Shown piece after piece: positions 11,593 through 22,226 of a stretch of 64,000 bases of DNA. This DNA is from Lucinisca nassula (taxonomy: Eukaryota; Mollusca; Bivalvia; Lucinida; Lucinidae). Each line of letters starts with the position of its first letter. Position 1 is the first letter of the stretch. The stretch spans positions 117,121,900 to 117,185,899 of the forward strand of contig OY757025.1 of assembly GCA_963580285.1 (NCBI GenBank), in the 5' to 3' direction. Below the pieces are notes generated by a model. It was not told the origin of the DNA. It saw only the letters and a list, made by a program, of their open reading frames with translations, and searched no databases. A program made the position numbers and the translations under genes.

Positions 11593-12377
11593 ACATGTCC
11601 CATTACTTAGGATCATTACGGTACATTTTAAGTATCTAGACTTGACTTGATCGATTTTGTAAGGTAACCGGGCGCTAAAAGCACATAGGGGCTACCCCCA
11701 TCTCGCTAAATGGGATTAGTTTATGAACTGCTGTTACCAAGGCCTCCAATGTGCTGGCACTTGTCAATTCGACAGGTGTCAGCTGACCAATGGGAATATA
11801 CTGAACTCTTGCTCGGAGGAAGGCACAAATCGCACCCAAGGAACAGCGTTTGTCCTAAGAAATGCAGTATGTAGCGATTTTAGAATTTTGAGTGCGGGAA
11901 TCAGACCAAAGACGGGCTCTAGTGTGTGATGACATGTTGCCAATTTCGGCTGCCAAATGTGTCAGAGCACAGCCCTGTTTTCGAATGTCTGGCCGAGGAA
12001 AAAAGCTAACATACATTATCAGTTCTGGCTTCCATTATTCTCTGCCTCCACCCCTGACATGGCAAAGAAACGATGCTTGTTAAAGGGTGATAACGCATGA
12101 AATTTTTGAATTTTGAACAGGCATCTAAAGTGAGCTAGGATGGGTGACTAATAGACCCGCCAATTCCGGCTATTACAAAAAGTCCTAGTACCCGTGCTCT
12201 CATCACAAAGATCTGCCTGTACAAATAGGGTGCAAAATTTCATAGGCGTGTCTTCGCGATTTGTTTGGAGGTATGTGTTTGTTTGGGAAAGGCGGTGATG
12301 GGGCTAATCAGCCATTTTGCAATCCCGCTAATTTTTATTTTTGAACGGTCGTCCAAAAGGCATTTTTAAGGGACTTC
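11593..12377. other. No gene or known repeat recognised
   Basis: This is unusually repeat-poor for the window, with balanced composition. Short plus-strand frames of 60-70 codons occur but show no motif or supporting splice pattern. Confidence 0.4.
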
Positions 12378-12717
12378 CTATTTCCAAATACCTAGCAAAT
12401 TGTGGATATTGCCGTTGCCCCGCCTATAAAGATATTTAGCGCGTGACCTGTCCCCGTTTGTATGCTCTGTTCTGGCAGTATTTATGCCTTCGCTTTGCAT
12501 ACTTTCGGGGACTTCATCCTGTTGGTACCTAATGGGGCGGGGGAGCCCAGTACTGGCTTTCTCTAAGGTGCCCTCAGGATGTTGTCCTGACGCTCCCCGT
12601 CGAGCCTCCTCTCGTTCCTGAAATAGAACAGTCAGATTAGTGCTTTGAGACCCCATGTGTACGCTCGGATCAATGAAGTTGTGTCCAGTTTCTTGTCCCC
12701 CGAGGTCCCAACTGTAC
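12378..12717 (-). CDS. Putative terminal coding exon, unknown product
   Basis: I do not recognise this protein. A minus-strand frame stays open to a TAG at 12378-12380. Its upstream end has a good acceptor: a pyrimidine-rich tract ending in CAG, with the AG at 12719-12718, so the exon would begin at 12717. The predicted C-terminal part is hydrophilic, rich in Glu, Arg and Gly, with no recognisable domain. No partner exon could be placed. It could be the last exon of a host gene, a piece of a transposon, or chance. Confidence 0.22.
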
Positions 12718-12849
12718 CTGTAATAGAAACAAAAGTATTTATTGCATAGTGTGCTTGTGCTAATATGACCGCGCCATCCGTCACATATTTTGGCTTCCCA
12801 TTCTGTGCACAGGGCGGGCCGGGCTTGTGAAGGGGGAACTCCCCCCACC

Positions 12850-13420
12850 CAGGCGCGGTCCGGCTCTTAGGGTAACTTTTTTCAAAACCAAGTTAACGGG
12901 TGGCGCTGTTATTGTGAAGAATACCCTTCCCATGGGGGCTGCCTGTCGCGCAGCGGCATGTTACCTCATCGGAACACTCATAAGTGCAAAGCACATGAGC
13001 CGCAACCACAGTGCCCCGAATCGGCTTGTCGCCGCAGGTTCAAGCATGTCCGTGCGAGTTTTCGGGCTGTGGTATTTTCTTATGGTGCACCCTTGCCCGT
13101 GGTCTGTTATGATGTTGAAGGTATGGGAGGGTCATTGGTTTGTCCTTTGACGGGGGGTAGCCTCGGCGGGGCACCCATAAGTGCAAAGCAAATAAGCTGC
13201 AACCACAGTGTCTCGCTTTGACGCCCCCGTCTCAGATCAAGTGCAGATTGACGGTAGGTGATGGTTGCCTAAGCGCGGTGTGTGGGTAACAACAGCTGTT
13301 TTTCTTATATTACTTCCCAGTAATTTGTGTCTATAAGGAATTTCTTAACCACCTCGGCTATGGCCGAGCAGTGTTTTACGTGGTGGTGGGGGGGGGGGGG
13401 GGGGGGGGGGGAAGGAGAAG
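12850..13420. other. No gene recognised; internal direct repeat and poly-G
   Basis: A motif 'CATAAGTGCAAAGCA' with 'GCAACCACAGTG' occurs near 12979 and again near 13177, indicating a 200-bp direct duplication. The segment ends in a poly-G run of about 26 bases at 13387-13411. The frames of 87 and 107 codons have no recognisable motif. Confidence 0.4.
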
Positions 13421-13423
13421 ATC

Positions 13424-14672
13424 TTGTAGGTGTACCGATTCATATTCTAATTTGAACATGTCAGATTTTATCTCTTCTCGTGCATGGGCGTTTGTTCCAC
13501 ACTCAAAGAAGATGTGTTGTGCTGTCTCTAGTTCATTGTTACATGTCGCATTTTCTGCATACAGCCGTTGTGTTTCCTAGTTGAGTGAGGTTGCCATTGA
13601 GGCCGTTATGGTTCAATCTTAAACGGGAGAGCACCACGTCTAATTTTCTGTTGATGCTAAATTGGGGGGCAGATTTACCTACTGTGGGCTGGAGGAGTTG
13701 GCAATGCCTCCCGGTGTCTATGATTGTATAGATCTCCCGTTTTGAAGGCAGAGTATAATCTTTAATACCCATATCTAGTGCTAATCTGGCTGTTTCGTCG
13801 GCCGCCTCATTACCGGGGATGCCGACGTGGGATGGGATCTTGTAGGTGTACCGATTCATATTCTAATTTGAACATGTCAGATTTTATCTCTTCTCGTGCA
13901 TGGGCGTTTGTTCCACACTCAAAGAAGATGTGTTGTGCTGTCTCTAGTTCATTGTTACATGTCGCATTTTCTGCATACAGCCGTTGTGTTTCCTAGTTGA
14001 GTGAGGTTGGCATTGAGGCCGTTATGGTTCAATCTTAAACGGGAGAGCACCACGTCTAATTTTCTGTTGATGCTAAATTGGGGGGCAGATTTACCTACTG
14101 TGGGCTGGAGGAGTTGGTAATGCCTCCCGGTGTCTATGATTGTATAGATCTCCCGTTTTGAAGGCAGAGTATAATCTTTAATACCCATATCTAGTGCTAA
14201 TCTGGCTGTTTCGTCGGCCGCCTCATTACCGGGGATGCCGACGTGGGATGGGATCTTGTAGGTGTACCGATTCATATTCTAATTTGAACATGTCAGATTT
14301 TATCTCTTCTCGTGCATGGGCGTTTGTTCCACACTCAAAGAAGATGTGTTGTGCTGTCTCTAGTTCATTGTTACATGTCGCATTTTCTGAATACAGCCGT
14401 TGTGTTTCCTAGTTGAGTGAGGTTGGCATTGAGGCCGTTATGGTTCAATCTTAAACGGGAGAGCACCACGTCTAATTTTCTGTTGATGCTAAATTGGGGG
14501 GGCAGATTTACCTACTGTGGGCTGGAGGAGTTGGTAATGCCTCCCGGTGTCTATGATTGTATAGATCTCCCGTTTTGAAGGCAGAGTATAATCTTTAATA
14601 CCCATATCTAGTGCTAATCTGGCTGTTTCGTCGGCCGCCTCATTACCGGGGATGCCGACGTGGGATGGGATC
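13424..14672 (-). repeat. Three tandem 416-bp copies of a LINE RNase H segment
   Basis: Units begin at 13424, 13840 and 14256, and each ends in 'GACGTGGGATGGGATC'. Only a few base differences are seen; unit 3 has one extra G. Each unit encodes on the minus strand a 106-residue frame with IPSHVGIPGNEAADETARLA (end of RNase H) and CRKCDM (start of a Cys/His motif). 416 is not a multiple of three, so the copies are not in frame with each other. This is a duplication of DNA after insertion, not a functional repeat protein. Confidence 0.93.
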
Positions 14673-15459
14673 CAGTCGATTTCAATGTCTTGCCCTTCTC
14701 ATTTTGCCTTATCTAGTTTAGACAGGATTGAGTCAATTTGTTCAGGTCGTGTTTTGGATTTTCCAGACTGTAGGGTCTGGATAGCGCTAAGGCTGTCCGT
14801 GAGTACCGTGGCTTTGGGTGTCTTAACTGTGATGGCCCGTGAGATGGCCCAGCGAATGGCAATCAGTTCAGTTGTGAATACTGAGAGGTGTTGGATTGTA
14901 TTAATCGGTACGTGAAGATTTCTCTCTGGGACAACGAATGCGGCGTCGGTTTTTCCTGTTGAGGGGTCCTTACTGCCATCTGTGTAGATTAGAGTTTTCC
15001 CGGCATGGCTGGTGCGAACATAAGAGAGACTTTAATTTTGTTCATGTATTCATTTGTATTTTCTTCTTTCCTCCCCAGGACCTGATGGAGGTAACAGGAG
15101 GGTGTGTTGTGTTTGAGATCCCATTTTGGATATGTACTTGGGTGCCTGGATCTTATCGGATATGTTGTGCTCTTTCAGGAGGGCACGGACTTTCGTACAA
15201 TATGGGTTGTAGTTCTTGGCTCTCCTACATGAATAGCAACCATGATCTGTTAATAGATCATTCACTGGGAGAGATTTGCCAAGTGGGAGGATCTAGCCCA
15301 GTATTTTAGTATGAGTTCTTCCCTTCGTAGATGTAGTGGTTTAAGTCCACATTCTACCTCTAGTGCGTTGATCGGGGTAGATCGGTATGCTCTTGCTGCT
15401 ATCCTGAGGGCGTGGTTTTGATTGATGTTCAGAGTTTTAACTCTTATCATGCTGTTCAC
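14673..15459 (-). pseudogene. LINE 2 RNase H N-terminal and RT C-terminal region
   Basis: Minus-strand frames read through the start of RNase H (about 15000-14673) and, at 15459-15262, a region with LRIAARAYRSTPINALEVECGLKPL typical of the RT-to-RNase H linker of such LINEs. The frames are broken by stops and shifts. Confidence 0.75.
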
Positions 15460-15462
15460 GAC

Positions 15463-15643
15463 AACCCCTATCTTTGGAAACAGTGTAGATCCCGATCAGA
15501 TGGCTTCTGAAGAAGCCATCTGATCAGGATCTACACTGTTTGACATTAAGTTTTTGGCTTTGTAAGAAAAAATTATATCCAGTAATCGGATTGGTTCAAA
15601 GTCAGAAATGGGTGTGGTTAAACTGAATATTCAGCAAGAGAAG
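15463..15643. mobile_element. TTAA-type MITE with V hairpin, inside LINE 2
   Basis: A hairpin of arms 'GATCAGATGGCTTCT' and 'AGAAGCCATCTGATC' lies at 15478-15545, followed by 'GAATATTCAGCAAGAGAAGG' and TTAA at 15643-15646. It separates two pieces of LINE 2 that are otherwise collinear, so it inserted after LINE 2. The same element is seen at 57976-58200. Confidence 0.65.
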
Positions 15644-15659
15644 GGTTAAGGATGTTCTC

Positions 15660-16179
15660 TGACCCGGAGTTGTAATCCTGGGCACCATAGTCTAGCTTAC
15701 TAAGAATAAGGGCTTTGTATAGGGTCAGGAGTGTCTTTTTATCAGCTCCAAAGGTGGTACCTGACACTACTCGTAGTAGGTTCAGGTCTTTTTCACATCT
15801 TTATTTGAGATATTTTATGTGATCTCTCCAAGTCAGATGTTTGTCGAGGATCATGCCCAGAAATTTGACGTTCAGGGCCCATTTTATTTCCCTACCAAAG
15901 AGGTATATATGTAGTTTGTTTTGAGTGGTCTTCAGATTTCGTCGTTTGCTGAAGATGATTGCTTTAGCTTTTAGGTTTGATACGTTGAATCTCCATCTTA
16001 GTGCCCAGGTTTCGATTTCTCTGAGAACTGATTGTAGGTCTTTGACCGCCAGTCCTAGAGTTGAGCGTTTCCCCCACACCGCGCTATCATCGGCAAACTG
16101 TGACAGGCCTATATTATTATTATGTGGTTTCAGGGCCTCGTGAAGGGTGTTAACAATTACTTTAAAGAGTATGGGACTT
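15660..16179 (-). pseudogene. LINE 2 RT palm (FADD) and thumb
   Basis: On the minus strand the sequence right after the insertion reads LSPILFKVIVN, then GLSQFADDSAVWGKRSTLGL (catalytic block C), then WALRWRFNVSNLKAKAIIF and VKFLGMILDKHLTWRDHI, the usual RT thumb blocks. Frameshifts follow at about 15800. Confidence 0.85.
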
Positions 16180-16479
16180 AGTACTGAACCTTGACGGGCC
16201 TCCGTGGCCTAGTGGATAAGAGCGCTGACTCTTAGTCATTAGGTCTCTCACCGCCGTAGGTTCGAGGATTTCCAGACACTTCGGCCCCACTACCACCTCG
16301 GCCCCTAGACAGGTCGGCCCAAAACCAAGTCGGCCCTAGACACCTCGGCCCTAGTCACCTCGGCCCTAGACACCTCGGCCCCACTGTCACCTCGGCCCCT
16401 AGACATCTCGGCCCCAAAGACACCTCGGCCCCACTTTTGATATCTGTTACGGTATGGACATTTATATCATGTTAAAATC

Positions 16480-16728
16480 GGCCCCGCCCATCGGGACAGC
16501 CTGTGACATGGGTACTGCATGGTAAACCGCTTAGAGGTTCTAAGCCTGGCCAGGAAAAGCGGTGCGATTCGGACTGTTCATACTTATAAACACTATTGGT
16601 TTCATTGGGCTGCAGGCTTGAGATGTCAATTCATCTCAGGGTAAAATTCCCACAAAATTGGAGGCAACGTCTCCAAAATGACCGAGACAGTGTTGATTGG
16701 GGCGTTAAACGTCAAATTTAACAACCAA
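16480..16728 (+). repeat. SINE B copy, diverged
   Basis: It has 'GGTAAACCGCTTAGAGG', 'ATTGGTTTCATTGGGC' and the tail 'GTTAAACGTCAAATTTAACA'. The 5' head is short. It lies within the 3-kb nested element. Confidence 0.8.
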
Positions 16729-16814
16729 AACATCGCGTTAACAAGGCCGTGTAATAAAGACCCCCTCTAAACCCCAGTTTATATGGGGAAAACTGGGGCT
16801 CATTGTGGCATACA

Positions 16815-17010
16815 TTATTTACATCACGAAGACACGCCTTTATAATTTTGACCCCCTTGAACCCCACTTTTATACAGTAAAATTGAGGTTTACAGGGGTA
16901 AAGCTTATTTTTCTTCTTTAAGCAGACATAATAAAAATATCACAATTTTTCCTCTTATAATGTTCGTTTTTTCGGCGGTAAAGTTTACAATGCATTTGTA
17001 TAGGCATGTT
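16815..17010. mobile_element. MITE, family M
   Basis: The ends 'ATCACGAAGACACGCCTTTA' and 'TATAGGCATGTTTGCGTAAT' form the inverted termini. The interior has 'GACCCCCTTGAACCCCAC' and 'GTAAAGTTTACAATGCA'. Related hairpin sequence continues to about 17110. Confidence 0.7.
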
Positions 17011-17110
17011 TGCGTAATTCTTATTTCTGCTCCAAGATACAGGTTGTGTGTACTGGTTAGAACCGTCTCAATGAGCAGGACTGATCAGAATGCGTCTGTG
17101 ACAACCTTTA

Positions 17111-17705
17111 ATCACAACTAGTTTAATATTAACCTGTGTTAATGCAAACTCGTCATTTCTTAGACCCCTTGCATATAAGTTAACAGGTCTATGCGATAAG
17201 CCATCTCCCTGAGAACGATTGAACCGGTATATTTCGAGCAGAAGTAAGAAATATAATTTTTATCAACTTTTCGTTATATAATTTTGGTTTTACGGGATCT
17301 TCTATTAAGTTGTTAGGAAATTATTTTATTGCTATTTTTATTTCATATAAAAAATAACAAATAACCAATGAGACGTTCATAATAAATATAACAACGCATA
17401 CACGACATTTTCAGGTTAAAGACTACACTCTTATAGGGACAGCTAATCTCCCGCCGCCTTCAACCGTGACGCTGACCTTCATGAAAAGTGGGGTTTAGCG
17501 ATTTGATCTAATTGTGAGTATTTGATACTGATAGTCAATGAGCCTTTTCTACAAGAATATATAGGGCCATGAAGATCATGCACTCGGGGTACACCCAGAT
17601 CCATCTGATTTGGATCTACATTGTCATTCAGTTTGCGAATTTTAAATGAATACAATATACATGTATCAAGTAATTTGAGGGTCCGATAGTCAGAAATGTG
17701 ACTAA

Positions 17706-17752
<47 letters not shown>

Positions 17753-18434
17753 ATACAGTATTCTTGTTACTGTCCGTCTTTAAATATGAGCTGAAATGAC
17801 AATCAAATGTGTAAAAATTGATAACTAGCAATTCCTACAAAAATACGCGCAGTGAAGACTTTGCACACAGTGCACATCCAGATCTACACTGTATGTTTGT
17901 CACCAATATATGTGACGCGTAAGTAACTCAAGTAATTTGAGTGGCTGATAGTCAGAAATGTGACTAATAAATAATTATATAAATAAACAAATAAAGTATA
18001 CAATATACTCGTTACTGTCCGTCTTTAATATGAGCTAGAATGACAATTAAATGTGTGAAAATTGATAACAATGCTCTGTTTATCATCAAGGATCTCTTTA
18101 TTGGAGAAAAGGGATTAGTAACGCCTGGTTGTTTATTGAGCTTCACACTTTACTAAATTAAGTCAATAATTAATTGCTCTTGTAAAACTTTTTGCTAAAT
18201 AGTGTACTAACCTGAAATGCATTAATCCTTATCCCGCTGAGCACGATAATCCTTATCTATGCAAACAGTGTGCATCCTGATCAGATTGCTTCTGCCCTAT
18301 GAACCGGATCTGCACCGTTTTTCATGCAGTTTTTGAATTGCATGCATACATTATACTAATTGGTTTACTTACGAGGATAGTTCTAGTTCAGCGAACCTGA
18401 ACACTAATAATTACCTAATAAATAATAAATAAAT
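17111..18434. repeat. Non-coding, with duplicated 270-bp segment and (AAAT)n
   Basis: No gene is seen. An (AAAT)n microsatellite runs at 17704-17755. The surrounding text ('AAGTAATTTGAG', 'GATAGTCAGAAATGTGACTA', 'TACTGTCCGTCTTTAA') recurs about 270 bases later near 17930-18060, so the segment is an old tandem duplication. V-like half hairpins occur near 17600 and 18270. Confidence 0.6.
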
Positions 18435-18739
18435 TGTTTGTTTGCATTGGAGTTTAACGGCCCAATCAACAATATTTTTGTTCATTTTCGAGCCGGTCAG
18501 TTTACTTATCCACACTTATCCTTGGCAGGCTTATACGTAAGCGCTTAACCAATACAGTGCACATTTTTTTCGCCAGAAAGTGACAACTGCCCTTCTTGAA
18601 TCAGCAGAAGGGAGATAATGACCGTAGAAAAGATTTCATAATCAATCTCCACGAAAGAAAGTTGCCGACCCCGGTAGGTATCGAACCCGCGTCCTCCTGA
18701 TCGCCAGTCAGACGCGCATCCGACTTAGCTACCGAGGCC
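18435..18739 (-). repeat. SINE A, full length, tRNA head
   Basis: On the minus strand: a tRNA-like head 'GGCCTCGGTAGCTAAGTCGG' with B box GGGTTCGATACC, a body with 'AAGAAGGGCAGTTGTCACTT' and 'GCGCTTACGTATAAGCCTGC', and the tail GGGCCGTTAAACTCCAATGC plus AAACAAACAA. AAATAAAT-like sequence flanks both ends. Confidence 0.88.
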
Positions 18740-19180
18740 AAAAAATAAATAATTTAATAAATAAATATATAAATATGTTAACAAATATAAGATTATCCCC
18801 CATCATCACCATGATTGACGAAACCGAGGAATGATTTTTTTTGTGGGGGCTTTACGGCCCCATCCATCGATCCATCTAGATCCCCATCCAATTAGTAATG
18901 ATAATTTGGTTTCATGTTCTTATTGAAATTTATTTAAAGCGTATTTTAGCGGTGTGGAATGATAATAAAAAAGCCTATAAATGATCAAAAGAGCAGAAAT
19001 GTAGAAAAAAGCATGCCGCAATGAAATTAGAATTATACATTGAAATAAAAGAGGGGAATTTTTAAACGTATCTTCCATTCTTCTTAAATGGACATATAGA
19101 TTTTCTATTTAGTAACGTTATAATATATAATAAATATAGATATAATAGATTCAAATATTCGTGGCTCCCAATCAAAATAA
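18740..19180. other. AT-rich interior of nested element, no gene
   Basis: No coding or repeat signature is recognised apart from TAAATAAT-type runs. Confidence 0.4.
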
Positions 19181-19477
19181 TCAGGGCCGACGGGTTTCAA
19201 TTTTATGTGGGGCCGAGGTGGTTTTGGGGCCGAGGTGTCTAGGGGCCGAAGTGTCTAGGGGCCGAGGTGGTTTTGGGGCCGAAGTGTCCTGTTACCGGTT
19301 CGAGCCTCGCTCTGGCCACGTGTGAGACGCCAAGTTCTGCAACGGAAGGTCAGGTGGTTTTTCTCCGGGTACTCCGGTTTTCGCCCACCTCTGATTAACG
19401 ATCGGCTCGATATGAGTAAAATAATCTTGATAGGGCCGTAAAACCCAAACCAAAAAAAAAAAAAGTACTGAACCTTG

Positions 19478-20290
19478 GGGGCAGTCGTTTTCCAGGGTTA
19501 GTTCCTCTGAGGTATTGTCCCCAACTCGGGTTTGAATTCTTCTATCCTTGAGAAAGCTATGGATCCACTTTAGCATGTTTCCGCTTATTCCGTATTCTTT
19601 TAGTTTGTTTATGGTGCCGGTTGACCACAGGAGGTCAAAGGCCTTTTCAAGATCGAAGGCTACCGCTACTAGGATTTTGTGTTCCATGAAAGCCATGTTT
19701 ATTTCTGATTCCAGTCGGACGAGTTGATCTGTTGTGGATCTGTTAGGCCTGAAACCTGACTGGTTGTCTGAGACGATATTATTAGCTTCTAGGTAGTGGG
19801 AGAGGCGTTTGGCGATCATGGTTTCCATTGTTTTACATGTGCATGAGGTGAGGGAGATGGGTCGATATGATTGTGGATCCAGCTAATCCTCAAGTGTTTT
19901 TATAGGGATTGTTGTAGCTAGTTTCCATTGTGTGGGGACTTCTCCTCTACGCCAGGAAGTGTTTATGAGGTCTAAGAGTTTTTGTTTGCTATCTGGTGGG
20001 AGCTGTTTCAGCATTTCATAATGAATTTTGTCCGCTCCTGGAGCTGTGCTGCGTTTACTCTGCAGAGCCTCATTAAGTTCAAATAGGGTGAAGTCGCAGT
20101 TCAGGTTACTGCTTCTTCGGTCATCGTTGAAGAGGTCGGGGAGAGATTGGTTGAAGGTTCTCTCCTCGGTCTCTTTTATTGTTTGGAAGGCAGGATCTTG
20201 GTTGGTAGTTTTCGACATATTATGGTAGTGGTTGGCAAGGGCGTCTGCTTTCTCTCTATCATTAGTTATGGTTTGGCCGTTAATTTTGAG
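19478..20290 (-). pseudogene. LINE 2 RT fingers and first palm block
   Basis: Two minus-strand frames meet near 19860: 19883-20218 (STAPGADKIHYEMLKQLP, the block before the RT domain) and 19478-19828 (QSGFRPNRSTTDQLVRLES, AFDLEKAFDLLWSTG, ENDCPQGSVL). The PQGSVL box is exactly where SINE F entered. A stop lies between the two frames. Upstream of about 20290 the sequence becomes T-rich and LINE similarity ends. Confidence 0.88.
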
Positions 20291-20514
20291 ACAGTTTATC
20301 TTTTTTTTTTCTTTTTTTTTAAGAATCTAGTTTATGTTTTCACACTTTTTTTTCAGTTTTTCTGGCTTTAATAATAGCTCTGATTCAAAACTATTAAACA
20401 TCTTTTAAAGCAAAACATTACTCGATTTCTTTTGACATTTTGACAATTAATTTTACAGGTCAATGAGTTCATGAGTAATCCCTTTGTAAAATCAGTGCGA
20501 TAATTTGAACAATC

Positions 20515-21121
20515 ATGGTAGAGGTCCACTAGATTAAGCTTCAAACTAACTAACAAAGACCTGGGCCTTCTGGTTTCAGATAAGAAGATTTTTAAAGGTT
20601 TTCCCCTAATATGCCTATGTAAAACCAGTTACCCCCCCCCCCCCGGTTTCAGACAAGAAGGGTTTTGAAGTTTTTCCCTATATAAGCCTATGTAATACCG
20701 GTGGGCTCCTGTGCGGGGGCATGTTTGGCCCCGGGGCTATAATTTTAACCATCTTGATAGAGGTCCACTAGATGAAGCGTCATACCAAATATCAAAGATC
20801 TTGACCTTCTGGTTTTTAAGGTTTTCCCTATATATGCCGATGTAAAACCATTGGGCCCCAGTGCGGGGGCATTTTTAGCCCCAGGGTTATAATTTGAAAA
20901 ATCTTGGTAGAGGTCCACCAGATGAAGCTTCAAAGCAAATATCAAAGACCTGGGCCTTCTGGTTTTAGATAAGAGGATTTTTAAAGGTTTTCCCAATATA
21001 AGCCTATGTAAAACCGGTAGGCCCCGGCGCGGGGGAATTTTAGGCCCCAGGGCTATAATTTGAACAATCTGCGCGGAGATCCACTAGATGAAATATACCA
21101 AATATCAAAGACCTGGGCCTT
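20515..21121. repeat. Minisatellite of about 150-bp units, part 1
   Basis: 'AGAGGTCCAC' recurs near 20520, 20759, 20909 and 21066 with 'CCTTCTGGTTT', 'TTTTAAAGGTTTTCCC' and 'TGCGGGGGCAT' between. The first interval is longer because of a C-run and an extra half unit. Minus-strand frames over it are spurious. Confidence 0.8.
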
Positions 21122-21135
21122 CTGGTTTCAGACAA

Positions 21136-21468
21136 TGTGAGTGTGTGTGTGTGTGTGTGTGTGGGGGGGGGGGGGTGTGAATTCGGATTTAACCGGTCGC
21201 TTTCACCAATTTTTCAGTCATATCACGACGGTGTCTGGTTGCGACAGGGAGCTCATTGCTCACTTTTATATAGCTGCCTCACTGAAGTATCATGTCCCAG
21301 GCACATTACATGATACCACACCCAGTCACATTATCCTGACACTGGGTCGACCAGTCCTAGCTCTACCCCGTAAATCTGAGTGCCAAGCGAGGAGCAGCTA
21401 GTACCATTTTTAACGACTTTGGTATGTCGCGGCCCGGGATCGAACCCGTGACCTCCCGTTCCCCGGAG
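21136..21468 (-). repeat. SINE C with (GT)n end, full TSD
   Basis: It is flanked by a perfect 14-bp TSD, CTGGTTTCAGACAA, at 21122-21135 and 21469-21482. On the minus strand it has a tRNA-like head with B box GGGTTCGATCCC, a body with 'GGTACTAGCTGCTCCTCGCT' and 'GACATGATACTTCAGTGAGG', and a 3' end running into a (CA)n tract. It splits the surrounding minisatellite. Confidence 0.93.
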
Positions 21469-21482
21469 CTGGTTTCAGACAA

Positions 21483-21735
21483 GAAGCTTTTTAAAGGTAT
21501 TGCTAAATTCACCCTATCTGTTGCCATGGCAACCAGAGTTCTGCATGGACTGGCATTCTTTGAACAACCTTTAAAGAGAACCGCATTATTTCTGCCAAGT
21601 TTGATCAGAATCTGTTAAGTGGTTTAGGAGGAGATGTCGTTTAAAACATTGTGAACGGACGGACAGACGGACAGATGGACGGACGACGACGGATGGTGAG
21701 TGATCACAATAGTTTCCCGGAGCCTTCGGCTCAGG
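21483..21735. repeat. Minisatellite/interspersed repeat, part 2
   Basis: This continues the array after the SINE ('GACAAGAAGCTTTTTAAAGG'), then has 'GTTGCCATGGCAACC' and ends in a (GGAC)n-type run and 'CCGGAGCCTTCGGCTCAGG', a short hairpin. Confidence 0.65.
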
Positions 21736-22069
21736 TGGGCTAAAAACAGCCATTTTTCTGATGAAAAGTTGTGATTTATGAGCCGAGGCACAGCATTTCC
21801 TACAATTTACATGTGCGCCCAGTGATGACTGAGATCAGCCTGTGCATCTATATAGTCTGACCAGAGGCTTCTCTTGTTGCATGAAGAAGCATTGGGTCCT
21901 TAGCTATTTTAGAGCGCGCAACGAAGACTCTGATCAGATTGCGCGGATGCGCAGGCTGATCTGAATCTTCGTTGGGCACTCATGTCGTGTTGTAGGTTTT
22001 GTCATGCGCTGGCTCAATTATTTCTTATTTATACTCCAAAAAAGATTTTAAAAAGATAAAGATATTAGG

Positions 22070-22220
22070 GCTCCCCCTGATAATGCGAGTGTCAGCCAAG
22101 GGAGCACCTAGTACCATTTATCTCGCCTTTGTTATGACGTGGCCGGGGATCGAACTGGCGATCCCGAAGCGTTGTCAGATGCTCGAATTTCCCCAGAGAG
22201 TCATTCCTGTAGTATAACAT
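22070..22220 (-). repeat. tRNA-like SINE fragment (SINE G)
   Basis: In antisense it shows a tRNA-like head with B box 'GTTCGATCCCCGGCC' at about 22143-22157 and a short body. Only one copy is recognised in the window. Confidence 0.5.
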
Positions 22221-22226
22221 TGTACT

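Larger units (their letters stand above)
16267..19296. mobile_element. 3-kb element with GGCCCC-rich terminal inverted repeats
   Basis: It lies between two copies of GGTTCGAG (16259-16266 and 19297-19304), an 8-bp TSD inside the B box of SINE F. Its ends are inverted: 'ACACTTCGGCCCCACTACCA' at the left and the complement of 'ACACTTCGGCCCCAAAACCA' at the right. Each end is followed by several tandem variants of 'ACCTCGGCCCCTAGAC'. The 8-bp TSD suits a hAT-like element, but no transposase frame is visible. It carries SINE B, SINE A and M pieces. Confidence 0.8.
16194..19463 (+). mobile_element. SINE F inserted into LINE 2, itself interrupted
   Basis: The insertion is bounded by a perfect 14-bp TSD, AGTACTGAACCTTG, at 16180-16193 and 19464-19477. 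The SINE has a tRNA-like head from 16196 ('CCTAGTGGATAAGAGCGCTG' as A-box region, GGTTCGAG as B box) and, after the nested element, a body at 19305-19450 and a poly-A tail of about 13 bases. The TSD and A-tail show target-primed retroposition. A minus-strand relative lies at 24205-24330. Confidence 0.92.
13424..20290 (-). mobile_element. LINE 2: decayed, interrupted non-LTR retrotransposon
   Basis: In minus-strand order: RT fingers (20218-19883), RT palm (19828-19478), a 3,270-bp insertion (16194-19463), RT palm with FADD and thumb (16179-15800), C-terminal RT region and RNase H (15459-14673), then three tandem copies of the RNase H/C-terminal segment (14672-13424). RT followed by RNase H puts it in the same broad I/Jockey-type class as LINE 1, but it is a different family. 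No endonuclease is present. Confidence 0.88.
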
